A stretch of DNA of 20,123 nt. Origin: CAZMGG01 sp964565715. GTDB taxonomy: Bacteria > Planctomycetota > UBA1135 > UBA2386. The stretch spans positions 1 to 20,123 of the forward strand of contig CAZMGG010000106.1 in the NCBI GenBank assembly GCA_964565715.1. Direction: 5' to 3'. Both the position numbers and the translations under genes were made by a program. Each line of letters opens with the position of its first letter. Position 1 is the first letter of the stretch. Under the pieces are notes generated by a model. That model was not told the origin of the DNA. It ran no database searches and saw nothing but the letters and a program-made list of their open reading frames with translations. Positions 13,934 to 20,123 of the stretch are shown in pieces.

Positions 13934-16182
13934 AGGGCACCGCCCTTGCCGCGGACGCGGTGCAGCGCCTGTTCCAGGCAGAGGCGCAGCTCCTGGTCGG
14001 CCTCCTGCTGGCGCAGCGCGACCAGGGCCTGCTCGGCCCGCGCGCCGCCGATGTCGCCCAGGGCCTGGACGATGCAGCGGCGGCGGTTGCCGTGCCGGTG
14101 CGCGAGGCCGGTGCGCAGGCGTTCGAGCCAGCCGCGGCGGCCGTAGGCGTCCGCCAGGCCGGGCACCGCGTCGGCGCCGATCTGTGCCAGCACCGCCCGC
14201 AGGCCGGTGTCGAGTTCGGCCGGCTCGGGGCCGAACGCGGCGCAGACCCGTTCCACCACGGCGGCGCCGGCCGCCACCAGCACCTCGCGACAGGCCTGCC
14301 GCACGATCGCCCCCTGCTCGTCGTCGGCGAACGCCTCCAGCACCTGGTCGAGGCAAGGGCTGCCGAAGTCCAGGAGCAGCCGTTGCGCCACCGGCTGCAG
14401 CGTCGCATCGGCGAGCCCGCGCACCAGGGCGGCGGTGAGCGCCCGCGACGGGCCCCGTCGCCGCAGCACCTGCTCCAGGGCCTGCGGCGCCACCGCCGCC
14501 GGGATCGCCAGCAGCAGGTCCTCCTCGCGCCGGAACGAGGCGTGGGTCAGCAGCACGTCGGCGAGCACGTGGCCCTGGGGCACGGCGGCGAGGAAGCGGC
14601 CGAGGACCTCCGGCTCCGCCTGGTTGAGCCGCTGCAGGATCTCCAGCGGCGCGAAGCGCTCCAGCACCGTCTCGAAGCGGCCCGGATCGCCAAGGCCGAG
14701 GTAGTAGTCGATCAGGATGCGGCGGTGCTCGGGCCGCCCGGCCGACGACAACTGCTCGATCTGCGGCAGCGCGGTCCGATCGAAGCCCTGCACCACCCGA
14801 CGGACCACGCCGAGCGGCGGCTCGCCGCCGGCGAGCTGGCGCAGCCGTTGCTCGCCGAGCGCCTCGGCGGCGGCGAACAGGCTGGCGGCGATGCCGGGCC
14901 CCATCGCCCGCAGCAGGGCGACGGCGCCGTCGTCGCCGCGGCAGCCGTGCAGCAGCAGCTCCGGCACCGCGCGCGGGCCCAGCGCCATGACCTGCGCCGC
15001 GGCCGGCCCGGGCGCCTCCCGTTCCTGCTCCCGCAGGGCGGCCGCCACCGCGCGGCGGACGAACGCCTCGTTCTCGTCGACCGCGTCCATCAGTTCCTGC
15101 GGCGTGGTCACCGGCGCGAACAGGCGGGGTTCGAACGCCACCGCCGGCTCGCGGCTGTCGCAGGCGGGACAGCGGGCCTCGGGCGTCTGCCGGCCGGTGC
15201 CGCAGGCGCCGCACCGCCAGCGCCCCTCGGGCAGGAACGGCGCCAGCATGCCGGCGGTGGGATCGATGGCGCCGGCCAGCGGCTCGGCCCGCGGCCGCGA
15301 CGCCGGCAGCGACACGGGCAGCGCGCCGTCGCCCGCCGCTGCCAGGGCCTTCGTCCCGCCGTCGCCCAGCAACGCCGCCACCACCGCGTCGGGCCCGTCC
15401 CGCTGGGCGAGCAGGCGCACCCCGAGCCGCGCCACCGCCGGTGCATCGCCCCCCAGCGAACGGGCCTCGGCGTGGGCCCGCGTCGCCGCCGCGACGTCGC
15501 CGTGGCCCAGGAGGCTTGCCCCGGACCGCGCCAGCGCCTCGGCGACCGCCCGGCCGCCGGCCACCGCGTCGGCATCGCCGGGCAGGACCCGCAACCAGCG
15601 TCGCCCGGCGGCGGCGGCCTCGGCGAAGCGCCGCGCCCGCAGCCGCACCCGGAACAGGAACTCCCACAGCGGTGCGGCCTCCGCCGGCGGTGCGGTGTCT
15701 GCCGCGGTCTCCGCCACGTCGGCCGCCTCGTCCTGCAGGCCGAGTTCGAGCAGGCAGCGCGCCAGCAGGAGGGCGTTCTGGCTGCTGGCGATGCCGAACG
15801 CCGAGCGCAACGTCAGGTGGTGGCGGTGGGCCCGCTCGGGCTCGCCCAGTTCGGCCAGCACCTGCCCGAGCAGCATCTGCGCGAAGTGGTTCTCCGGGTC
15901 GGCCTCCAGCACGCGCTGCAACCGGGTGCGCGCGCCGGCGAGGTCGCTGGACAGGGCCTGCTCGACGCCCAGCAGGTAGTCCGCCACCGCCCGCCGCTGG
16001 CGCAGTTCGCGCAGCAGCCGCAGGCTGCGCAGCACGACGACGCCGGCGAGGATCGCCAGCAGGAGCCCGACCAGGGTCTCGACGGCGCCCGGCGTCTCCA
16101 CCAGCTCCCGCAACCAGCCTCGCTCCGGCGTCCCCGCCGGCAGCGGCGCCTGGAGGAGCGGACGGATCGGCGGGAAGGTCAC
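13930..16182 (-). CDS. Membrane protein with TPR, LapB-like zinc ribbon and HEAT-like repeats
   Basis: A protein of 750 residues from GTG 16182 (753 from ATG 16191). One membrane segment at about 36-54 (TLVGLLLAILAGVVVL) is followed by a basic stretch (RSLRLLRELRQRR) and TPR-like repeats to about 275 (LQRVLEADPENHFAQMLLGQ, LLLARCLLELGLQDEAADVA). A zinc ribbon of two pairs, Cys324/Cys327 (WRCGACGTG) and Cys338/Cys341 (RCPACDSREP), comes next. From about 360 to the end are helical HEAT/armadillo-like repeats (LVRGLADATLQPVAQRLLLDFG, IVQALGDIGGARAEQALVALR). Membrane anchor, TPRs, then a rubredoxin-like ribbon is the order in LapB/YciM, the LPS-assembly regulator, which ends at the ribbon at about 390 residues. 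The added repeat half is unusual. The gene is 43 nt after ddl and overlaps the next TPR gene by 4 nt. Function is unknown; a scaffold in envelope biogenesis is plausible. Confidence 0.85.
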   Translation of the reverse strand: MTFPPIRPLLQAPLPAGTPERGWLRELVETPGAVETLVGLLLAILAGVVVLRSLRLLRELRQRRAVADYLLGVEQALSSDLAGARTRLQRVLEADPENHFAQMLLGQVLAELGEPERAHRHHLTLRSAFGIASSQNALLLARCLLELGLQDEAADVAETAADTAPPAEAAPLWEFLFRVRLRARRFAEAAAAGRRWLRVLPGDADAVAGGRAVAEALARSGASLLGHGDVAAATRAHAEARSLGGDAPAVARLGVRLLAQRDGPDAVVAALLGDGGTKALAAAGDGALPVSLPASRPRAEPLAGAIDPTAGMLAPFLPEGRWRCGACGTGRQTPEARCPACDSREPAVAFEPRLFAPVTTPQELMDAVDENEAFVRRAVAAALREQEREAPGPAAAQVMALGPRAVPELLLHGCRGDDGAVALLRAMGPGIAASLFAAAEALGEQRLRQLAGGEPPLGVVRRVVQGFDRTALPQIEQLSSAGRPEHRRILIDYYLGLGDPGRFETVLERFAPLEILQRLNQAEPEVLGRFLAAVPQGHVLADVLLTHASFRREEDLLLAIPAAVAPQALEQVLRRRGPSRALTAALVRGLADATLQPVAQRLLLDFGSPCLDQVLEAFADDEQGAIVRQACREVLVAAGAAVVERVCAAFGPEPAELDTGLRAVLAQIGADAVPGLADAYGRRGWLERLRTGLAHRHGNRRRCIVQALGDIGGARAEQALVALRQQEADQELRLCLEQALHRVRGKGGAL

Positions 16183-16191
16183 CGGCAGCAT

Positions 16192-16196
16192 CCTCC
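16192..16196 (-). promoter_or_regulatory. Ribosome binding site of the TPR/zinc-ribbon gene
   Basis: A perfect GGAGG that directly abuts ATG 16191 (spacing 0, too close for initiation) but lies 9 nt before the in-frame GTG 16182. It therefore favours GTG 16182 as the start. Confidence 0.6.
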
Positions 16197-16225
16197 GGCG
16201 GCGGCGGCCTGCCGTCCACCGGCGT

Positions 16226-17293
16226 TCAGGCGACCGGCATCCCGGCGCGCTGCAGCGCCAGTTCCAGCAGGTGGTCCAGCAGCCGCGGGAAGGGCAGCCC
16301 GGCGGCGGCGGCGGCCTGCGGCAGCAGGCTGGTGGCGGTCAGGCCCGGGATCGTGTTCACCTCCAGGACCCGCGGCCCGTCGGCCCCGACGATCATGTCG
16401 GTGCGCGACATGCCATCGCAGCACAAGGCGGCGTGGCAGCGCACCGCCAGCGCCTGCACCGCCGCGATGGCCGCCGGGTCGAGCCCACGCGGCGGGATGA
16501 CCTCCTCGGTCATGCCGGGCACGTACTTGGCCTCGTGGGTGAAGAAGCCCGCCTGCCGCGGGTAGATGCCGATCGGCGGCAGCGCCTGCAGCGGGCCGCC
16601 GGTGTTGCCCAGCACCGCCACGGTGATCTCCTCGCCGACGACGAGTTCCTCGGCCAGCAGGCGCCGGCCCTGGCCGCCGTGGGCCAGCAGGAAGGCCGCC
16701 AGCTCCGCGGCCTCGGTGATGCGGGCGACGCCGAGGGTCGAGCCCGAGCAGTCGACCTTGACGAAGCAGGGCGTGCCGACCGCGGCGCGGATCGCGGCGA
16801 AGGTCGGCTCCGGCTCGAGTTCGGCGAGCAGGCCGGCAGCGACGTGACCCCGCGGCAGCGGCACCTGGGCCTGGGCCAGGCACTCGCGGGTGCGGATCTT
16901 GTCCATCGCCACCGCCGAGGCGGCGCAGCCCGAGCCCACGCAGGGCAGCCCGTACAGCTCGAGCATGCCCTGCACCGTGCCGTCCTCGCCGAACGGACCG
17001 TGCAGCACCGGCAGCACCACCGCCTGGCCCGCGCCCTCGGCGAACTGGTCGAGCAGGAAGTCGAGGGCCGTGCCGGGCCGGAGGCAGCCGGCGGTGCGCG
17101 AGGCATCGCGCGGCCGCCAGGTCACGCCGGCCGGCAACGGCTCGCGGTCCGGCCACCAGCCGCCGTCGCGATCCAGGAACACCGGCCAGACCCGCCAGCG
17201 CCGCCGGTCGAGGTGCGCGAACACCTGGCTGACCGATGACAACGAAACGTCGTGCTCGGGCGACCGGCCGCCCGCCAGAACCATCACATCCAT
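16226..17293 (-). CDS. ddl: D-alanine--D-alanine ligase
   Basis: A 355-residue cytoplasmic ATP-grasp enzyme that joins two D-Ala for peptidoglycan precursors. It shows VLAGGRSPEHDVSLSS (5-20, with Glu13 and Ser17 at the active site), VLHGPFGEDGTVQGMLE (96-112), the ATP-binding Lys179 in CFVKVDCSGSTLG, ELVVGEEITVAVLG (217-229) and metal-binding Asp299, Glu311 and Asn313 (SRTDMIVG, LEVNTIPGLT). Length is normal for the family. GGGAGG at 17303-17298 supports ATG 17293 over the ATG three codons later. The gene is 46 bp after the ROK kinase gene and 43 nt before the TPR/zinc-ribbon gene, in the same direction. Three residues, CDG at 292-294 before MSRTD, replace the usual small-residue/Arg pattern, without touching metal ligands. 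Assignment is secure; D-Ala-D-Lac specificity is unlikely but cannot be excluded by reading alone. Confidence 0.97.
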   Translation of the reverse strand: MDVMVLAGGRSPEHDVSLSSVSQVFAHLDRRRWRVWPVFLDRDGGWWPDREPLPAGVTWRPRDASRTAGCLRPGTALDFLLDQFAEGAGQAVVLPVLHGPFGEDGTVQGMLELYGLPCVGSGCAASAVAMDKIRTRECLAQAQVPLPRGHVAAGLLAELEPEPTFAAIRAAVGTPCFVKVDCSGSTLGVARITEAAELAAFLLAHGGQGRRLLAEELVVGEEITVAVLGNTGGPLQALPPIGIYPRQAGFFTHEAKYVPGMTEEVIPPRGLDPAAIAAVQALAVRCHAALCCDGMSRTDMIVGADGPRVLEVNTIPGLTATSLLPQAAAAAGLPFPRLLDHLLELALQRAGMPVA

Positions 17294-17339
17294 GTGCCCT
17301 CCCAGGCTTGCGGCGGGATGATAGCGCGCCGACGGGCGC

Positions 17340-18266
17340 TCAGGAACGCCAGAGCGCGCCGGTCGCCGCCGCCGCGCCCCACAGGATCGCGTCGGAACCG
17401 CCGAGGCTCGGCGCGAAGCGCAGCCCTTCCAGGACCGGCACCGAGCAGAGCCGCTGCACGCCGGCCTCGATCGAAGCGCGCAACGCCGGCCAGCCGTCCA
17501 GCACGCCGCCGCCCAGCACCACCGCCGCCGGGTTGAGCAGGATGCAGGCGTTGGCCACCAGCGCCGTCGCCGCCGCCTCGGCCTCCGCCAGGATCGCCGC
17601 GGCGTCCTGGTTGCCGCCCGCCGCGGCCGCCACCACGTCGCCGACCCGCCAGCGGCCGTCCCGTGGGCCCGGGCCGCACCGCTCGGCGGCGCGCTCGGTG
17701 ATCGCCCGGCCGCCGCAGTAGGCCTCGAAGTGGCCGTCGCGGCCGCACGGGCACCGCCGGCCGCCGGGCACGTGGATGGTGTGGCCGATCTCGCCGGCCG
17801 CGTTGCGGAAGCCGCCGTAGGGCCGGCCGCCGACCATCAGGCCGATGCCGATGCCGGTGCCGAAGAACAGGCAGAGCAGGGGATCGGCGCCGCGCGCGTG
17901 TCCGCGCAGCCATTCGCCCCAGGCGCTGGCCCGGCCGTCGTTGATCAGCGTCACCGGCAGGCCGGTCCGGCCCCGCAGGTGTTCGGCGAGCGGGTGCTCG
18001 TGCAGCGGCAGGTTGGGCGCGTAGCGCACGACGCCGCCCTCGGGTGGGATCACGCCGGCGGTGCCGACGCCGAACGCCAGCGGCGGCTCGAGGCCGGTGG
18101 CCGGGGTGGCCAGCACGGCGGCGACGGCGCGGTCCATCTCGGCGAGGAAGGCGCCACGCTCACGGATCGTGGCGATCTGCTCGACCCGATGCACGGAGCA
18201 GTCCTCCGCCACCAGGGCGAACCGGCACTTGGTGCCGCCGAGGTCGGCGGCCAGCACGCTCTTCAT
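17340..18266 (-). CDS. ROK-family sugar kinase (glucokinase-like)
   Basis: A 308-residue cytoplasmic kinase of the ROK family. It has the phosphate-binding DLGGTK (8-13), a second glycine motif GTAGVIPPEGG (68-78), the catalytic base Asp110 in LINDGRASAWGEW, GTGIGIGLMVGG (136-147) and the sugar/zinc segment from Glu159-Gly-His162 to CPCGRDGHFEAYCGG (172-186). In most ROK kinases the zinc is held by His-Cys-Cys-Cys; here the last ligand position is His179, as in some other members. No N-terminal helix-turn-helix is present, so it is a kinase and not a ROK repressor. Glucose is the usual substrate; N-acetylmannosamine, fructose or allose are alternatives. The start ATG 18266 is set by the conserved N-terminus. 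The gene is 41 bp after the small helical gene and 46 bp before ddl, all in the same direction, so a common operon is likely. Confidence 0.93.
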   Translation of the reverse strand: MKSVLAADLGGTKCRFALVAEDCSVHRVEQIATIRERGAFLAEMDRAVAAVLATPATGLEPPLAFGVGTAGVIPPEGGVVRYAPNLPLHEHPLAEHLRGRTGLPVTLINDGRASAWGEWLRGHARGADPLLCLFFGTGIGIGLMVGGRPYGGFRNAAGEIGHTIHVPGGRRCPCGRDGHFEAYCGGRAITERAAERCGPGPRDGRWRVGDVVAAAAGGNQDAAAILAEAEAAATALVANACILLNPAAVVLGGGVLDGWPALRASIEAGVQRLCSVPVLEGLRFAPSLGGSDAILWGAAAATGALWRS

Positions 18267-18307
18267 GTCGCGGTCGTCGGGCTTGCGCCGGCGCCTGGCG
18301 GGATCGG

Positions 18308-18673
18308 TCAGCGCGCCGCGCGGGCCGGCGTGCTCTCCTCGTCCTCCGAGATGATCTCCAGCAACTCGTCCAGCAGGCTCACCAGCTGGCTGTGCTGCCG
18401 TTCGAGCACCAGCACGCGTCGCACCAGCTTCTCGACCACCGGCGGCAGCAGGGCCTCGGTGGTGAAGTGGCGGATGCGATCGAAGGAGGCGATGGTCGCC
18501 GGGCTGGCGTCCTGGTGGAACTGGTGGAAGTCGAAGTGGTAGGAGTTGTCGAGGATCTCCTTGGCGTGGGCCTGGACCTCCTTGTCCAGGGCTTCGGCCT
18601 CAGGGCCGTGATGGGAGACCTTGAAGGCCTCGACCTTGTAGCGGTGCAGGGCGTCCTTGAACTGCTTCTTCAC
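18308..18673 (-). CDS. Small helical protein of unknown function
   Basis: A 121-residue cytoplasmic protein beginning at GTG 18673, supported by GGAG 8 nt upstream. Almost the whole length looks alpha-helical. The N-terminal half is rich in Lys, His and aromatic residues (KDALHRYKVEAFKVSHHGPEA, YHFDFHQFHQDASP), with a cluster of His near 21-22, 46, 50 and 53. The C-terminal half has leucine heptads that could form a coiled coil (VVEKLVRRVLVLERQHSQLV, then SLLDELLEIISEDEES). No signal peptide, membrane segment or Cys is present. Its amino-acid make-up (Lys, His, Phe, Ile) is less GC-driven than its neighbours, which supports real coding. It could be the first gene of the ROK-ddl operon. I do not recognise the family; the His cluster might bind metal, but that is a guess. 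Confidence 0.75.
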   Translation of the reverse strand: MKKQFKDALHRYKVEAFKVSHHGPEAEALDKEVQAHAKEILDNSYHFDFHQFHQDASPATIASFDRIRHFTTEALLPPVVEKLVRRVLVLERQHSQLVSLLDELLEIISEDEESTPARAAR

Positions 18674-18713
18674 TTTGCGGGCTCCGGGGTCTGATGGGAC
18701 GGTCGGGCCAGGT

Positions 18714-18733
18714 CCGGCGGGAATTCCTGCCGG
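18714..18733. repeat. Near-perfect 20-bp inverted repeat between fabF and the small helical gene
   Basis: CCGGCGGGAATTCCTGCCGG is symmetric about its centre except for one position pair, which could still pair as G-U in RNA. It lies 41 bp before GTG 18673 in the 164-bp intergenic region. It could be an operator or a transcript hairpin. No T-run follows on the minus strand, so it does not look like a standard intrinsic terminator. Confidence 0.45.
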
Positions 18734-18837
18734 CGCCCCGACGGGCTAGAGCGTGGCCCCTGGGGCCGGTCGAGGCAAGACCCGTCTGCCGGGGCCGCAG
18801 CCTGCCCCCTGGGCGGCACGGTCGGGCGCACGGCCGT

Positions 18838-20094
18838 TCAGGAGCAGCGGCCCAGCAGCAGGCAGGTGTTGTGGCCGCCGAAGCCCAGCGAATTGCTGAT
18901 CGCGTAGGGCACGGCCATCTCGCGGGGCTGGTTGGGCACGTAGTCGAGATCGCAGTCCGGATCCGGCGTCTCGTAGTTGATCGTCGGATGGACCTGGCCG
19001 CGGCTCACCGACAGGGCGCTGACCGCGAGTTCGATGGCGCCCGAGGCGCCCAGCAGGTGCCCCAGCATCGACTTGGACGACGACACCGCCAGCCGGCGGG
19101 CGTGGTCGCCGAACACCAGCTTGATCGCCGCGGTCTCGATCTTGTCGTTCAGCAGGGTGCTGGTGCCGTGCGCGTTCACGTAGGCGACCTGGTCGGGCCG
19201 CACCGAGCCGTCCTGCAGGGCCTGCCGCATGGCCCGGGCCGGCCCGTCGGCATCCTCGTTGGGCGCGGTGATGTGGAAGGCGTCGTCGGTGCTGCCGTAG
19301 CCCAGCAGCTCGCAGACGATCGGCGCGCCGCGCCGGCGGGCGTGCTCGTACTCCTCGAGCACGATGGCGGCGCCGCCCTCGCCCATCACGAAGCCGGAGC
19401 GATCCCTGTCGAACGGCCGCGAGGCCTTCTTCGGGTCGTCGTTGCGGGTCGACAGGGCCTTCAGCGAGCAGAAGCCGGCCAGCCCGAGCTCGGTGGTGGC
19501 GGCCTCGGAACCGCCGGTCAGCATCACATCGGCCTCGCCGTACTGGATCGTGCGCAGGGCCTGGCCGATGGCGTGGCTGGAGCTGGCGCAGGCCGACGAG
19601 GTGACGAAGCAGGTCCCCTGCAGGCCGAAGCGGATGGCGGCCTGGCCGGCCACTGCGTTGGCCATCATCTTCGGGATGAAGAACGGGCTGACGCGGTCGG
19701 CGCCGCGCTCGACCTGCAGCACCTTGCTGGCCTCGATCTCGTGGATCCCGCCGATGCCGGTGCCGAGGATGCAGCCGACCCGGGTGCGGTCCAGCTTCGT
19801 CAGCGCGCCCTGCTCGCCGGACAGACCGGCCTGCTGCATGGCCTCGTCCGCCGCCACCATGAAGAACTGGCTGTAGCGGTCGAGCTTGCGCGCCTCGGGC
19901 CGCGCGAAGTAGCGCTCCGCATCCCAGTCCCACACGTCGCAGGCGAACTTCACCGAGTGCTTGCTGGTGTCGAAACGGGTGATCGGACCGGCTCCGCTCG
20001 CCCCGGACAGCATCCTGTCCCAGGTGGTCTGCAGGCCGATCCCGAGCGGCGTGACCGCTCCCAATCCGGTGATGACGACACGGCGCCTGGCCAT
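18838..20094 (-). CDS. fabF: Beta-ketoacyl-ACP synthase II
   Basis: A 418-residue condensing enzyme that elongates acyl-ACP with malonyl-ACP in fatty acid synthesis. The N-terminus RRRVVITGLGAVTPLG is typical. The active site is complete: nucleophile Cys169 in VTSSACASSSHAIG, His309 in VNAHGTST, Lys341 and His346 in SSSKSMLGHLLGASGA, and the C-terminal GFGGHN loop (404-409). Length and motif spacing fit FabF and not FabH or FabB-only features. Two adjacent ATG codons exist at 20097 and 20094. GAGG at 20104-20101 is 3 nt from the first and 6 nt from the second, so 20094 is preferred, giving the usual M-A-R-R-R start. The gene usually follows acpP; that position would be just beyond the right edge. 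Downstream is a 164-bp intergenic region with several GC-rich hairpins but no T-run. Confidence 0.97.
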   Translation of the reverse strand: MARRRVVITGLGAVTPLGIGLQTTWDRMLSGASGAGPITRFDTSKHSVKFACDVWDWDAERYFARPEARKLDRYSQFFMVAADEAMQQAGLSGEQGALTKLDRTRVGCILGTGIGGIHEIEASKVLQVERGADRVSPFFIPKMMANAVAGQAAIRFGLQGTCFVTSSACASSSHAIGQALRTIQYGEADVMLTGGSEAATTELGLAGFCSLKALSTRNDDPKKASRPFDRDRSGFVMGEGGAAIVLEEYEHARRRGAPIVCELLGYGSTDDAFHITAPNEDADGPARAMRQALQDGSVRPDQVAYVNAHGTSTLLNDKIETAAIKLVFGDHARRLAVSSSKSMLGHLLGASGAIELAVSALSVSRGQVHPTINYETPDPDCDLDYVPNQPREMAVPYAISNSLGFGGHNTCLLLGRCS

Positions 20095-20123
20095 CATGTT
20101 CCTCGTGTGTTGCGCCGCGGGGG

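Noticed and set aside
13934..16219. Upstream extension of the 416-residue TPR protein to 1178 residues
   Set aside because: The added part is Arg/Ala/Gly-rich and out of frame with the zinc-ribbon/HEAT protein that has proper motifs. The GTGA overlap at 13930-13933 marks the true junction.
18755..18817. GC-rich hairpins downstream of fabF as intrinsic terminators
   Set aside because: Stems such as GGCCCC/GGGGCC and one at 18800-18817 exist, but none is followed by a T-run on the minus strand, and such stems are expected by chance at this base composition.
1..20123. CRISPR arrays, insertion sequences, phage or defence genes
   Set aside because: No spaced direct repeats, transposase motifs or terminal inverted repeats were found. 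All long genes belong to housekeeping, envelope or secreted families.

Overview
This 20.1 kb window comes from a very GC-rich (roughly 70% or more by eye) Gram-negative-type bacterium. It looks like ordinary chromosome: housekeeping and envelope genes packed tightly, many with 4-nt stop/start overlaps. I see no insertion sequence, phage gene, CRISPR array or rRNA. A secreted HEAT-repeat/von Willebrand A protein in an operon with a secreted glycoside hydrolase resembles Planctomycetota genomes, but that placement is an inference of low to moderate strength. A run of 10 N at 296-305 marks a scaffold join, so this is a draft or metagenome assembly.

Layout. 1-462 (+): 3' end of thiC, damaged by the gap. 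453-3095 (-): three-gene signalling operon read right to left, consisting of a small degenerate histidine-kinase/phosphotransferase-like protein, a PhoB-type regulator and a PhoR-type kinase. 3147-4283 (-): membrane-anchored HtrA protease with one PDZ domain. Divergent from it, 4325-10982 (+): an operon of secreted HEAT+VWA protein, M32 carboxypeptidase and secreted glycoside hydrolase family 2 protein, each junction overlapping by ATGA. 11050-11995 (+): Nfu-type Fe-S carrier and a small Cys-rich protein. 11980-12588 (-): lipoprotein of unknown function whose only usable start lies inside the 3' end of tRNA-Leu(CAA) (12562-12645, -), which has a good sigma70-type promoter of its own. 12683-18266 (-): ROK sugar kinase, D-Ala-D-Ala ligase, a membrane TPR/zinc-ribbon/HEAT-like protein and a membrane TPR protein. 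18308-18673 (-): small helical protein of unknown function. 18838-20094 (-): fabF.

How the genes may work together. The PhoR/PhoB pair and the HtrA protease fit envelope or phosphate sensing. The ddl cluster combines peptidoglycan precursor synthesis with two membrane-anchored TPR proteins, one carrying a four-cysteine zinc ribbon reminiscent of LapB/YciM. The 4325-10982 operon looks like a secreted polysaccharide or protein turnover unit. The most unusual points are the fused TPR/zinc-ribbon/HEAT-like protein beside ddl, the GH2 enzyme lacking the clan GH-A Asn before its acid/base Glu, the ChpT-like degenerate kinase in the PhoBR operon, and the lipoprotein gene overlapping tRNA-Leu. I do not see a defence system or other obviously new multi-gene machine.
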